64,000 nt of DNA from assembly GCA_963792485.1 (NCBI GenBank), contig CAWBWL010000007.1:434001-498000 (forward strand). Reading direction: 5' to 3'. This document shows positions 35,369-45,115 of this stretch, piece after piece. The stretch is from JANOYJ01 sp963792485. Lineage in GTDB: Bacteria > Pseudomonadota > Alphaproteobacteria > Rhizobiales > Rhizobiaceae. Both the position numbers and the translations under genes were made by a program. The notes beneath the pieces were generated by a model. The model saw only the letters and a program-made list of their open reading frames with translations. It was not told the DNA's origin and did not search any database. Position 1 is the stretch's first letter, and every line of letters begins with the position of its first letter.

Positions 35369-36433
35369 CTAAGACGGCAAGGCTGTGACTTTCTGCGGAG
35401 AGAAAGCCTTACTTCCTTTTTCGGAAGCTGACCACCAGAAATGAAACCGGGCCCAGTTTGGGCGCTCGAACAGGAAACCGAGCATTGTGCCACGTGTCAG
35501 CCAATGCAGCGCGAGCGGCCCGGTCACGCCGGCTGCGGCCGAGATCAGCGAGATGAGGGCGGGCTCGAGATCCGGCGCGACAGAGAAGAGCATCACCCGC
35601 ACCGGTCCCATGAAAAGAGTGAAGGCGAGGTAGATGACGATGGAGTGCTCACCGCAATATCGCAGCGCGCCGAATATGCCGATTCGCGCGCAAAGCACAC
35701 TCACTGAAATAAGCGCGGCAGTGCCTGCAAAGCCCAGCGCAAGGCTGAATCCCGGCAGTTCCGCAAGGCCGGCGAAAACCATAATGGCATTGCCCAATGC
35801 CCAAATCGCCAGGGCGGGAAGCACGAAACCCGCTCTCTTGCCCGCGACTTGGTCCGCAAAAGCGAAAACCAGCCCGGCCATCCAATAGCCCGCGAAGAAG
35901 AACACAAATCGGCTGCAGAACTCGTCAATGATCACCGCGCCCGTCTCAACCGGCAACGCTTGCAGAATTGCAGCCACTGCAAACACGAATAGTTTTGGTA
36001 ACGGCATTGTGATCTTCGCAACCGCGAAGAAGAGCGCGAGAAGATAGATAAACCAGAGCGTTGAAGTCGGCTGGATCAGAAATGTCAGATAATGAGACAG
36101 TTCAGAATGAAACAATTCGCCGCGTGCGACATCTTTGAACACGAGTTGAATGACCGCCCAAAGCACATAAAAATAGGCAAAGTGCAGCACTTTGGCGTCC
36201 AGGAATTTAGGCCAGGGCGCGTTGATCCGGCTTGCCAGAAACAATCCTGAAATCAGGAAAAAGTCGGGCATTCTGAAGGGCTTGGCCCATTGAATGAAGG
36301 CGTCGATGAAGGTCAGCTGCCCCGTGAGCTTTTCAACGCCGCCATTGGCATGCATCAAAATGACGAGGATGATGCAGATGCCCTTGGCGTAATCGACCCA
36401 AGGCAAACGGGAAACATTGATGGAAGCAGACAT
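35369..36433 (-). CDS. Acyltransferase 3 family membrane protein
   Basis: 354-aa inner-membrane acyltransferase (OafA/NodX type). LPWVDYAKGICIILVILMHA carries the family start (D-x-x-K-G-I and the catalytic His), then KPFRMPDFFLISGLFLASR, the R-x-x-x-P-x-F-x-x-x-SG motif, and about ten helices. Probably acetylates or otherwise modifies a surface carbohydrate. It stands alone between an EEP gene and aspA, with no glycan cluster nearby. Confidence 0.85.
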   Translation of the reverse strand: MSASINVSRLPWVDYAKGICIILVILMHANGGVEKLTGQLTFIDAFIQWAKPFRMPDFFLISGLFLASRINAPWPKFLDAKVLHFAYFYVLWAVIQLVFKDVARGELFHSELSHYLTFLIQPTSTLWFIYLLALFFAVAKITMPLPKLFVFAVAAILQALPVETGAVIIDEFCSRFVFFFAGYWMAGLVFAFADQVAGKRAGFVLPALAIWALGNAIMVFAGLAELPGFSLALGFAGTAALISVSVLCARIGIFGALRYCGEHSIVIYLAFTLFMGPVRVMLFSVAPDLEPALISLISAAAGVTGPLALHWLTRGTMLGFLFERPNWARFHFWWSASEKGSKAFSPQKVTALPS

Positions 36434-36493
36434 TTTCAGCGCCAGTGCAGAAACAGGACAATGCCAAGTTCAATGCACGAATTGGACCGATAA

Positions 36494-37909
36494 CTACTTT
36501 GCGGTTAGCCGCATCGGAGATGTGAGGAACTCCGGCGACAAATATTGATCCAGCTCGGCCGCCGTCAGCGAGGTTTCTTCCAGCAGCAGCTGCCGCACAG
36601 GCCGCCGTTCCAAAATGGCTTTCTTGGCAATTTCCGAACATTTCTCATAACCAAGCACCGGAACCAGCACTGTGACTATCCCCACCGAGTTCATGACAAG
36701 TTCCGCGCAGCGCTCCTCATTGGCGGTGATGCCGGTCACACAGCGTTCGCGCAGCGTATTGGCGGCATTGGTCAAGACGCGCTGCGATTCGAAAATCGCG
36801 TAGCCAATGGTCGGTTCAAAAGCGTTGAGTTGCAGCTGACCGCCCTCGGCGCAGAACGAGATGGTCACGTCATAACCGACCACCAGAAACGCCGCTTGAT
36901 TGACGACCTCCGGAATAACCGGGTTGACCTTGCCCGGCATGATGCTTGACCCGGCCTGCATGGCCGGCAGATTGATCTCGCCAAATCCCGCCCGCGGGCC
37001 GGACGACAGGAGTCTGAGGTCAGAAGCGATCTTGGACAGCTTCAGCGCCACCCGCTTCAAAATACCGGAGAACATGACAAAAGCGCCGGTGTCGGATGTG
37101 GCCTCCACAAGGTTTTCAGAACGGACCAGCGCCTCGCCCGTGATCGCCGAAAGCTCGGCGATGGCCAAATCCGCATAGGCGGGGTCGGCATTGATGCCGG
37201 TGCCAATGGCCGTGCCGCCCAGCGAAACCTCGCGCATCAGCGTCAGTCCGTCGCGCAGCCGCGCCACATCTTCCCGCAATGTGATGGCGAAGGCGGTGAA
37301 TTCCTGGCCAAGCGTCATCGGCACGGCGTCCTGAAGCTGCGTGCGGCCAACTTTCAGGATATGATTAAACTCCAACCCCTTGGCCGCGAACGCATCGGCG
37401 AGCTGCGCCAGCGCGTCCATGAGCCGGTAGCTCGACAGGATCGTCGCCACGCGCAGCGCCGTGGGATAGACGTCATTGGTCGATTGCGACATGTTGACGT
37501 CATTGTTCGGATTGAGCGCGCCATAGTCTCCCGGCTTGCGGCCCATATGGCGCAGCGCAAGGTTTGCGATCACCTCATTGGCGTTCATGTTGGTCGACGT
37601 CCCCGCCCCGCCCTGGATCGGGTCGATGATGAAGGCCGAGTGATGGCGCCCCGCGATCAGATCCTTGCAAGCGGCGCGGATGGCGGCGGCCTTGTCCTTC
37701 GGCAGCGAGCCTAGCTCCTCATTGGCGTTGGCAGCGGCCCATTTGACCTTGGCAATGGCGCTGATGAGGTCTGGATATTTGGCGAGCTTGCGCTCCGAAA
37801 TCTGGAAGTTCTCCGAGGCGCGAAGCGTGTTGACGCCATAGAGCGCATCGGCGGGGATTTCGACCTGGCCAAGGAAGTCTTTCTCGATGCGTAATGCGGA
37901 GTCAGCCAT
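36494..37909 (-). CDS. aspA: Aspartate ammonia-lyase
   Basis: 471-aa enzyme converting L-aspartate to fumarate and ammonia. Fumarase/aspartase superfamily marks: GGAGTSTNMNANEVIANLAL, NMSQSTNDVYPTALR and the signature GSSIMPGKVNPVIPEVVNQ. LKVGRTQLQDAVPMTLGQEF is aspartase-like rather than fumarase-like. The neighbouring Aap system could supply aspartate as its substrate. A DUF2459 gene lies 14 nt upstream on the same strand. Confidence 0.9.
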   Translation of the reverse strand: MADSALRIEKDFLGQVEIPADALYGVNTLRASENFQISERKLAKYPDLISAIAKVKWAAANANEELGSLPKDKAAAIRAACKDLIAGRHHSAFIIDPIQGGAGTSTNMNANEVIANLALRHMGRKPGDYGALNPNNDVNMSQSTNDVYPTALRVATILSSYRLMDALAQLADAFAAKGLEFNHILKVGRTQLQDAVPMTLGQEFTAFAITLREDVARLRDGLTLMREVSLGGTAIGTGINADPAYADLAIAELSAITGEALVRSENLVEATSDTGAFVMFSGILKRVALKLSKIASDLRLLSSGPRAGFGEINLPAMQAGSSIMPGKVNPVIPEVVNQAAFLVVGYDVTISFCAEGGQLQLNAFEPTIGYAIFESQRVLTNAANTLRERCVTGITANEERCAELVMNSVGIVTVLVPVLGYEKCSEIAKKAILERRPVRQLLLEETSLTAAELDQYLSPEFLTSPMRLTAK

Positions 37910-37923
37910 TTGGATTCCAATTC

Positions 37924-38610
37924 TCAGAGCGTGTTGTGCAGCTCAAGCGAATAAACAAGCGATTGCGGCAGCGGGTTCCAGATGCCGGTTTGCAGCCCGG
38001 CTGAGCGCAGCACGCGGGCCGCCCAAGTATTGCAGCCAAGCAGCGCGTTGAACCCGCCCTTGGCCTCGAAGAACCGGTCATTGGCGCCATATCCGGCATT
38101 TGGGATCGCCAAGGGCTGACTTTCAGCAAAACTGTTCGCAATGGCGTAATAGATTGCCTCAATTGGCGTAATATCTTTGCCAAAAGCGTTAGCGGAGACG
38201 GGGATGGATTTGACATTGGGCAGAGTGCGGTCGATCTCGCCGGCAAGTTCAACATGCAGCACAGAACGGTCGATTGTCAGCGCCTTCAAGACCGGAACAA
38301 GCTTCAGCTCGGACCAGGCCGGGGTTTCCAGATAAAACGCCCGCCCGCCCCAGCCGAAAACAATCCAGCGCAATCCCGGCACATCCAGCGGCAGGCCTGA
38401 CTCTTTCAAAAAACCGAATGTTTTCAACGCCTCAGGCGTCGCCTCAATTGCAATGTCGGTATGAATGGGGTTTGTTATGACCAGTATCTCGGCGGCTTTC
38501 CCGCTTGCGGCGTCCTTGGCAATCAGCGGCCATGGCAAGAGCGTGCCAGTGGCAAGCGCCAGCAGCCCGAACGCGGCAACAGCGCCCAAGCCTTTGAAAA
38601 ATCTCAGCAT
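37924..38610 (-). CDS. DUF2459 (TIGR02117) family protein
   Basis: 228-aa protein with an N-terminal hydrophobic anchor (GAVAAFGLLALATGTLLPW). Family marks: NPIHTDIAIEATPEALKTFG, IVFGWGGRAFYLETPAWSEL, and near the end FNALLGCNTWAARVLRSAGL with a conserved Cys-Asn-Thr-Trp. A conserved Cys and upstream His (IHTD) suggest a papain-like/NlpC-type fold, an inference only. Squeezed between aapP and aspA with 3-nt and 14-nt gaps, so likely in one transcript. Confidence 0.82.
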   Translation of the reverse strand: MLRFFKGLGAVAAFGLLALATGTLLPWPLIAKDAASGKAAEILVITNPIHTDIAIEATPEALKTFGFLKESGLPLDVPGLRWIVFGWGGRAFYLETPAWSELKLVPVLKALTIDRSVLHVELAGEIDRTLPNVKSIPVSANAFGKDITPIEAIYYAIANSFAESQPLAIPNAGYGANDRFFEAKGGFNALLGCNTWAARVLRSAGLQTGIWNPLPQSLVYSLELHNTL

Positions 38611-38613
38611 TTT

Positions 38614-39378
38614 CTAGTGCAATATCTGGCTGAGGAACAGCTTGGTGCGCGCGTGCTGCGGGTTGGAGAAGAAGGCCTTTGGCTCGTTCTCCTCGACGAT
38701 TTGGCCCATATCCATGAAAATCACCCGGTCGGCGACCTGGCGGGCAAAGCCCATTTCGTGGGTCACACAAATCATCGTCATGCCGTCTTCGGCAAGCTCG
38801 ACCATGGTTTCCAGGACTTCCTTGATCATTTCAGGATCAAGCGCCGAGGTCGGCTCGTCAAACAGCATCACGCGCGGGTTCATGCACAGCGAGCGGGCGA
38901 TCGCCACGCGCTGCTGCTGTCCACCCGAAAGCTGGCCGGGATATTTGGCCGCCTGCTCGGGGATCTTGACCTTGTTCAAATACTCCATGGCGATCTCTTC
39001 GGCCTGGCTTTTCGGCATTTTGCGCACCCAGATCGGCGCCAGCGTGCAGTTTTCGAGGATCGTCAGATGCGGAAACAGGTTGAAATGCTGGAACACCATG
39101 CCGACTTCGCGGCGCACTTCGTCGATCTTTTTCAGATCATTTGTCAGCTCGATGCCGTCGACGATGATTTTGCCCTGCTGATGCTCCTCCAGCCGGTTGA
39201 TACAGCGGATCATCGTGGACTTGCCGGAGCCGGACGGGCCGCACACCACGATGCGCTCGCCCTTGTTCACATTGAGGTTGATGTCTTTCAGGACATGAAA
39301 CTCGCCATACCATTTGTGAACGCCGATCATCTGCACGGCGGCAGGGGCGGATTGGGCAGCTTGGGCGGTGTTGGCCAT
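38614..39378 (-). CDS. aapP: General L-amino acid ABC transporter, ATP-binding protein
   Basis: 254-aa ATPase of the Aap system. Walker A GPSGSGKSTMIR, Q-loop MVFQHFNLFPHL, signature LSGGQQQRVAIARSL, Walker B RVMLFDEPTSALDPE and the switch His in CVTHEMGFARQVAD. About ten extra N-terminal residues precede IGVHKWYGEFHVL. Last of aapJQMP, 8 nt after aapM. Confidence 0.95.
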   Translation of the reverse strand: MANTAQAAQSAPAAVQMIGVHKWYGEFHVLKDINLNVNKGERIVVCGPSGSGKSTMIRCINRLEEHQQGKIIVDGIELTNDLKKIDEVRREVGMVFQHFNLFPHLTILENCTLAPIWVRKMPKSQAEEIAMEYLNKVKIPEQAAKYPGQLSGGQQQRVAIARSLCMNPRVMLFDEPTSALDPEMIKEVLETMVELAEDGMTMICVTHEMGFARQVADRVIFMDMGQIVEENEPKAFFSNPQHARTKLFLSQILH

Positions 39379-39386
39379 GATGTTCC

Positions 39387-40529
39387 CTATTTTTTATGGC
39401 TGGTATCGAGCCTGCGCTCGACAAATTGCGAGTAGCGCGACATGGAAAAGCAGATGATCCAGAAGATGAAGGCGGCGAAAATCAGCCCGGATTTCGGCGT
39501 CTGCGCCGAAGCCCAATTGGCGTCGGAAAAGTTCTGCCGCACGATCCCGAGTAGATCAAACATGCCGATAATGTAGACTAGGCTTGTGTCCTTCAAAAGC
39601 GAGATAAAGGACGAGACGATATTTGGAATGACCATTTTCAACGCCTGCGGCAGCACGATCAGCCGCATTTTCTGCCAATAGCCAAGCCCGAGCGAATCCG
39701 CGCCTTCGTACTGGCCTTTGGGAATTGCCTGCAGCCCGCCGCGCACGATCTCGGCCATATAGGCCGAGGCAAACAGCGCCACGCCGATCAGCGCCCGCAT
39801 CAGCTTGTCGAAGGATACGCCCGGCGGCAGAAACAGCGGCAGCATCACGCTGGCCATGAACAGCACGGTGACCAGCGGAACGCCGCGGATCGTTTCGATA
39901 AAGCCCACCGAAAACATCCGGATGATCGGCATCTTGGACCGCCTGCCGAGCGCCAGAATAATGCCAAGCGGCAGCGAGACGGCGATACCGACGAACGAAA
40001 TCACCAGCGTCACCAGCAATCCGCCCCAAAGCTGGGTTTCGACTTCCCTCAATCCCAGTCCGCCACGCAGAAGGAAAAAAGCAACGACAGGGAACACACC
40101 GAAAAACAATATTGCGTTCAACGGCTTATGGGCAATTTTGGGCATCAGGAGCGGCACAAACAGCAAAAGGAACAAAGTCCCGGTCAGCCACAGCCGCCAA
40201 TATTCGGACGCGGGGTAGCGTCCGAACAGGAACTGTTTCCATTTGGCGCCCACAAAGGCCCAGCAGGCGCCTGACCAGCCCTCCGGCTGGATGCCGCCCT
40301 GCGCCACCGTCGAGCAGAATGTCCGGTCCGTCCCGGTCCATTGCGCCGTCACAAACAGCCAGTTGAACAGCGGCGGCACAAACCAGATCAGGAGCCCCGC
40401 CGCGAACAGCGTCATAACTCCGTCCACGGGGGTCGCAAACAGATTGGTGCGCACCCAATAGCTGAGGCCGCTGACTTTCACTGGCGGGGGCAGAGTTGCA
40501 TGGTCTTGGGTGCGCACAAAGCCGGTCAT
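39387..40529 (-). CDS. aapM: General L-amino acid ABC transporter, permease AapM
   Basis: 380-aa permease of the HisMQ family. A long N-terminal region with hydrophobic stretches (MTLFAAGLLIWFVPPLFNWL, LWLTGTLFLLLFVPLLMP) precedes the conserved permease domain; the EAA loop is EIVRGGLQAIPKGQYEGADS. The start at 40529 is one base after the aapQ stop and matches the family; a longer start at 40559 would overlap aapQ. Forms the channel with AapQ. Confidence 0.93.
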   Translation of the reverse strand: MTGFVRTQDHATLPPPVKVSGLSYWVRTNLFATPVDGVMTLFAAGLLIWFVPPLFNWLFVTAQWTGTDRTFCSTVAQGGIQPEGWSGACWAFVGAKWKQFLFGRYPASEYWRLWLTGTLFLLLFVPLLMPKIAHKPLNAILFFGVFPVVAFFLLRGGLGLREVETQLWGGLLVTLVISFVGIAVSLPLGIILALGRRSKMPIIRMFSVGFIETIRGVPLVTVLFMASVMLPLFLPPGVSFDKLMRALIGVALFASAYMAEIVRGGLQAIPKGQYEGADSLGLGYWQKMRLIVLPQALKMVIPNIVSSFISLLKDTSLVYIIGMFDLLGIVRQNFSDANWASAQTPKSGLIFAAFIFWIICFSMSRYSQFVERRLDTSHKK

Positions 40530-40530
40530 G

Positions 40531-41715
40531 TCAGCGCTCCACCAATGCCATTTTGTCATTGAACCAGTTCATGAACAGCGATGTGCCAATCGAAAGGCCG
40601 AGATAGACAATCATCCAGATCGCCACGATCTCGATGGCTTGGCCGGTCTGGTTCAGCACGGTTCCCCCAACAGCGACAAGATCAGGATAGCCAATGGCGA
40701 TGGCGAGTGAGGAGTTCTTGGTCAGATTCAGAAATTGGCTGGTCAGCGGCGGAATGATTGTGCGCATGGCTTGCGGTATCACGACAAGGCGCAGCGTCTG
40801 CCCCTGGCGCAGCCCGACCGCCAGCGACGCCTCGGATTGACCCTTCGGCACGCCCTGAATGCCAGCCCGGACTATCTCGGCAATGAAGGCGGCGGTGTAG
40901 ATTGAGAGCGCCAGATAGAGCGACAGGAACTCAGGCTTGACCTGAAAACCGCCGGACAGGTTGAATGTGGACGCTTTTGGAAATTCAAAGCTCAGCGGAA
41001 ATCCGGTGAGGACATAGGCCAGAAGCGGGAACCCGATGATCATGGACAGTGAGGTCCACAGGATCGGAAACTGCTGCCCCGTCGCCATCTGCCGGTCCCG
41101 CGCCCATTTGTGAACGAGAATAGAGAACACAATCCCGACCAAAAGCCCCGCGCCGATCAGCCATGCGCCCTCGCCCCAAATCGCACGCGGCAGAAAGAAG
41201 CCTCGATTGTTGAGATAGCCGCCAAACGGCAGTTCCAAACTGTCCCGCGGCTGCGGCAGAACGGACAAAACTCCGAAATACCAGAAGAAAATCACCAGCA
41301 AGGGCGGGATGTTGCGGAAGGTTTCGACATAAATGGTCGAGAGTTTGCGCACCAGCCAATTATGCGACAGACGCCCGACGCCGATCATGAACCCGAGCGC
41401 AACCGCAGTCACAATGCCCAGCACGGCGATGATCACTGTGTTCAAGAGACCGACAACAAGCGCGCGGCCGTAGGTGGAGTCCGATGTGAACAGCACCGGC
41501 GTTTGCGCCAGATCAAACCCGGCCCGCCCGTTCAGGAAACCGAAGCCTGAGGCGATGTTGGACCGCTTCAAATTCTCTGCGGTATTGCCGATGATCCACC
41601 AGACAAACACCACCAGCGCCACCAGCATAACCGTCTGAAACACAAGCCCGCGCACTTTTGGGTCGTTCATGTAGGACGACGCGTCACGTCTGACTGAGAC
41701 ATCGGATACGGCCAT
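40531..41715 (-). CDS. aapQ: General L-amino acid ABC transporter, permease AapQ
   Basis: 394-aa permease with an N-terminal transmembrane segment (GLVFQTVMLVALVVFVWWII), a periplasmic insert and the HisMQ-type membrane domain; EAA loop EIVRAGIQGVPKGQSEASLA. The ATG at 41715 has GGAG about 8 nt upstream; an upstream in-frame ATG at 41772 falls inside the stem-loop between aapJ and aapQ, so the shorter start is preferred. Confidence 0.93.
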   Translation of the reverse strand: MAVSDVSVRRDASSYMNDPKVRGLVFQTVMLVALVVFVWWIIGNTAENLKRSNIASGFGFLNGRAGFDLAQTPVLFTSDSTYGRALVVGLLNTVIIAVLGIVTAVALGFMIGVGRLSHNWLVRKLSTIYVETFRNIPPLLVIFFWYFGVLSVLPQPRDSLELPFGGYLNNRGFFLPRAIWGEGAWLIGAGLLVGIVFSILVHKWARDRQMATGQQFPILWTSLSMIIGFPLLAYVLTGFPLSFEFPKASTFNLSGGFQVKPEFLSLYLALSIYTAAFIAEIVRAGIQGVPKGQSEASLAVGLRQGQTLRLVVIPQAMRTIIPPLTSQFLNLTKNSSLAIAIGYPDLVAVGGTVLNQTGQAIEIVAIWMIVYLGLSIGTSLFMNWFNDKMALVER

Positions 41716-41743
41716 AAGAACTCCGCCTGCTGGTTTATCTGCC

Positions 41744-41778
41744 TGAGCAATGGCCGCCGCTGAAGCGGCCATTGCTCA
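41744..41778 (-). other. Long stem-loop between aapJ and aapQ
   Basis: A perfect 14-bp inverted repeat (41744-41757 and 41765-41778) with a 7-nt loop fills the gap between aapJ and aapQ. No T-run follows it on the minus strand, so it looks like an mRNA-stabilising or partially terminating hairpin that would leave more aapJ message than permease message, a common plan for binding-protein operons. Confidence 0.8.
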
Positions 41779-41800
41779 TCTCATCGCAAATTCAGCGCTG

Positions 41801-42832
41801 TCAGCGGATTGGCGGGGCGTATTGCAGGCCGCCTTTTGACCACAAGGCGTTGAGGCCGCGCGCGATCTTCAGCGGGCTGCCCTGACCAACATTGCGCTCA
41901 AATATCTCGCCGTAATTGCCGGTGGTCTTGACCACCTTGGCGAGCCAGTCATTGTCGAGGCCCATATCCGTGCCGAGCTTTGTGTCGGCTTCCTTGCCGA
42001 GCACGCGCAGGATTTCAGGATTGGTGGATGTCATCATCTCATCGACATTGGCCTGGGTGATGCCCAGTTCCTCTGCGGTCAACAGGCCGTAATGGACCCA
42101 TTTGACGATGTCGGCCCATTGCGCGTCGCCCTGGCGCACGGCAGGTCCCAGCGGCTCCTTGGAGATGATCTCCGGCAGCACCACATGGTCGGCTGGCGCT
42201 GCCAGCGCGAGGCGCGTTGCATAAAGGCCGGACTGGTCGGTAGTCAGCACATCGCAGCGACCGGAATCATAAGCCGCATTCACTTCTTCATTCTTCTCGA
42301 ACACAACAGGATTGTATTCCATCTTGTTGGCCTTGAAGTAGTCGGCAAGGTTCAATTCGGTCGTCGTTCCGGTCTGCACGCAGATCGAAGCGCCGGAGAG
42401 CTGCAGTGCGGAATTGACGCCGGTGATTTTCTTCGAATTGATCATGAAGCCCTGGCCGTCAAAATAGTTCGCGCCAAAAAAATCTAGTCCGAGCGCAGTG
42501 TCGCGGTTAAGAGTCCAGGTCGTGTTGCGCGAGAGAATGTCGATTTCGCCGGACTGCAGCGCGGTAAAGCGCTCCTTGGCGGAGAGCGGCGTGAACTTGA
42601 CCTTTGTTCCGTCGCCAAAAACCGCGGCCGCAATGGCGCGGCAATAGTCCACGTCAAATCCGGTCCACTCGCCCTTGTCGTCGGGCGCCGAGAAGCCGGC
42701 GAGGCCGACATTGACGCCGCATTGCAGGAACCCCTTGGTCTTCACATCGGCGAGCGTTGCCGCTCCAGCCACTGAACTTGCGAGTGCGAGCGCGGCTGCG
42801 CCGAGCAGTGATTTCACAATTGTCTTCGTCAT
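41801..42832 (-). CDS. aapJ: General L-amino acid ABC transporter, periplasmic binding protein
   Basis: 343-aa solute-binding protein with signal peptide KTIVKSLLGAAALALASSVA cleaved near AGA-ATLADV. Mature marks: TKGFLQCGVNVGLAGFSAPD, GEWTGFDVDYCRAIAAAVFG and SGEIDILSRNTTWTLNRDTA. The family start is at 42832; open frame further upstream is not coding. First gene of aapJQMP, the broad-range L-amino acid uptake system of rhizobia. Confidence 0.95.
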   Translation of the reverse strand: MTKTIVKSLLGAAALALASSVAGAATLADVKTKGFLQCGVNVGLAGFSAPDDKGEWTGFDVDYCRAIAAAVFGDGTKVKFTPLSAKERFTALQSGEIDILSRNTTWTLNRDTALGLDFFGANYFDGQGFMINSKKITGVNSALQLSGASICVQTGTTTELNLADYFKANKMEYNPVVFEKNEEVNAAYDSGRCDVLTTDQSGLYATRLALAAPADHVVLPEIISKEPLGPAVRQGDAQWADIVKWVHYGLLTAEELGITQANVDEMMTSTNPEILRVLGKEADTKLGTDMGLDNDWLAKVVKTTGNYGEIFERNVGQGSPLKIARGLNALWSKGGLQYAPPIR

Positions 42833-43039
42833 CGGTTCAGAACCTTCTCTGTTGATTTTTGCTTCCCGCTCCGGGATTGTCCGCACGCCCAAGGCCGCAT
42901 CTGCGGCGATCATTGATCGATTTTCAGCGTGGCTCCCATTCACGTGGCTTATGCAATGCCATTATCCGTGTTTGGTCAAGCCTCGTCCCGACTCTCTCCG
43001 GTCGTTTTTGTAGCAAACCGCAAAGAACCACCAGTTCCG
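42833..43039. other. Intergenic region upstream of aapJ
   Basis: This 207-bp gap lies between aapJ and the PAP2 gene, both on the minus strand. It should hold the aap promoter. On the minus strand TTGACC followed 18 bp later by TGCATA (about 42945-42980) is a weak sigma-70 candidate. No perfect sigma-54 site, riboswitch or terminator was seen. Confidence 0.35.
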
Positions 43040-43873
43040 CTAGCGCGAGAACGAACCCGCGAACTGAAGCTTTGGAAACCACGCGCCCGCGTTAAAGCGA
43101 AACACGGTTTGGCGGCGCGCCAGGCCCCGCGCCAAATAGAGCGAAAACAGGAACCCCAGACCAAAACCCGCAATTACATCCGAGGGAAAGTGCGCGCCTG
43201 CCGCCACGCGCGACACGGCGCCAATGAAACAGGCGGGTATCGTCACAATGCGCAGCCGCGGGTACCAAAGCGCTAAAATGGCCGCGAGCGCTCCCATGGT
43301 TGTTGAGTGGCCGGACGGAAAACTGGTGAAATCGTAGCCGACGCCCATGCGGCCGAAAAAGTCATACGGTCCCAATTCGCTGAGAAACTTCGGCCGGGCC
43401 CGCGCGAAAATGAACTTGAATATGTTCACAACTATGCCCGAACCCGCAATTGCACCAAACGCAAATGCAGCTTGCGAGTACAAAAGCGCAAACCTCGCCT
43501 TTGCCGAAAGATGCCGCCGGCGCCAATCGCGCAGGCTGAGCCAAGCCATCACCGCGAAGGCGCTGACGAGATAAAGCGTTGACTTACCAATATCCGTATA
43601 AGCCGCCAATTGCCTGACGAGGACGTTTTGTGACGCGATTGCCTGACGCGAAAGCTCCGCATCCCAAGGCGAAGCGGACAGAGCGGCGGCCAGGACCAGA
43701 AGCGTGAGCACCAGCATCCGCCTGTCAAACGCTGCAGGCGCCCCCTCATATGCCAGACGGCGGCTGCGGGCATAGAGCTTTCGGGCAGTGCTCGGCAGGC
43801 GCCAGAGCAAAGGGATCGACGGTGTTCCAGCCTTGTCTTGAATTGGTGCGTTGGACTTCACTTGCGGTGCCAT
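43040..43873 (-). CDS. PAP2-family phosphatase
   Basis: 277-aa membrane phosphatase of the type 2 phosphatidic acid phosphatase family. The three catalytic motifs are complete: KFIFARARP (K-x6-R-P), FPSGHSTTMG (P-S-G-H) and SRVAAGAHFPSDVIAG (S-R-x5-H-x3-D). Several helices precede motif 1. Possible roles are lipid, undecaprenyl-pyrophosphate or lipid A dephosphorylation; the sequence does not decide. Confidence 0.88.
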   Translation of the reverse strand: MAPQVKSNAPIQDKAGTPSIPLLWRLPSTARKLYARSRRLAYEGAPAAFDRRMLVLTLLVLAAALSASPWDAELSRQAIASQNVLVRQLAAYTDIGKSTLYLVSAFAVMAWLSLRDWRRRHLSAKARFALLYSQAAFAFGAIAGSGIVVNIFKFIFARARPKFLSELGPYDFFGRMGVGYDFTSFPSGHSTTMGALAAILALWYPRLRIVTIPACFIGAVSRVAAGAHFPSDVIAGFGLGFLFSLYLARGLARRQTVFRFNAGAWFPKLQFAGSFSR

Positions 43874-43938
43874 GCCATGAGGGGTTGCGGCTTATCTAGG
43901 CGATGGTTATGCCAAAGAAAACCAAGGGGCTGCATTTT

Positions 43939-45115
43939 ATGGCCAATGAAGACGCACGAGCGCCCGCCTTAGGCATCAACACCCGCCTCGCCCATGACGG
44001 CTATAACCCGCGCGACTATCACGGCTTCGTCAATCCGCCCGTCGTGCATGCGTCTACCGTCCTGTTCCCGGATGCGGCTTCAATGGTGCCGGGCGGGCAG
44101 AAATACACATACGGCACGCACGGCACGCCCACCACAGACGCCCTCTGCGCGGCGATAGACAAGCTTGAGGGTTCGGCAGCGACGATCCTTCTCCCCTCCG
44201 GCCTTGCCGCCGTCACCATTCCGCTCCTCGCCTTCCTGTCGGCAGGCGATCACGCGCTGATCGTCGACAGCGTCTACTTCCCGACCCGCCGCTTTGCCAA
44301 TGGCATGCTCAAGCAGCTTGGCGTGTCGGTGGACTATTACGATCCGGCTATTGGCGCAGGAATTGAAGCGCTGATGAAGCCGAACACCAAAGTCGTGTTC
44401 ACCGAATCCCCCGGTTCCAACACGTTCGAGATGCAGGACATCCCTGCCATCGCCAAGGCCGCTCATGCCCATGGCGCTATTGTCATGATGGATAACACCT
44501 GGGCAACGCCGTTGCTTTTTCATGCCTTTGGACCACGGCGTTGATATTTCAATTCACGCCGCGACCAAATATCCGTCCGGGCATTCAGATGTGTTGATGG
44601 GCACGGTCTCGGCCAATGCGCGCTGCGCCGCGCGGCTCAAAGACGCCAATATGCAGCTTGGTCTGTGCGTCAACGGCGATGACGCCTACCAGATACTGCG
44701 CGGCCTGCGCACCATGGGCGTGCGGCTGGAACGCCATCAGCAGAGCGCGCTGAAACTGGCAGAATGGCTTGAGACCGATACCCGCGTGGCGCAGGTCCTG
44801 CATCCCGCCCTGCCCTCATTCCCTGGCCATTACCTGTGGAAACGCGACTTCTGCGGCTCCAGCGGCATCTTCTCCATCGTCCTGAACGGCGGCGGCACAA
44901 AGCAAGCCCACGCCTTCCTCAACGCACTCACTATCTTCGGCCTCGGCTACTCCTGGGGCGGCTATGAAAGCCTTGCCGTGCACGTGTCGATTGCGGACCG
45001 GACGATTGCCAAGGGCGATTATCCGGGGCCAGTTCTCCGGCTGCAGATCGGGCTGGAGGATGTTGTGGATCTGAAGGCGGATATTGAGCGGGGGCTGGGG
45101 GCGGCTAACTCGTAG
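43939..45115 (+). CDS. metC: Cystathionine beta-lyase, one frameshift
   Basis: PLP enzyme of the Cys/Met metabolism family cleaving cystathionine to homocysteine, pyruvate and ammonia. The first part (from ATG 43939, after AAGGGG) has GINTRLAHDGYNPRDYHGFV, SGLAAVTIPLLAFLSAGDH and DNTWATPLLFHAF. There TTTGGACC appears where TTTGACC is expected; removing one G joins it to DHGVDISIHAATKYPSGHSD, with the PLP-binding Lys, and onward to LRLQIGLEDVVDLKADIERG. Both halves are otherwise intact, so this is one gene with one inserted base near 44530. The stop overlaps the convergent HepT gene by 11 bp. Confidence 0.9.

Noticed and set aside
43939..45115. Two separate genes encoding half cystathionine beta-lyases
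   Set aside because: The halves meet exactly where one extra G restores the family sequence, and neither half would fold alone.
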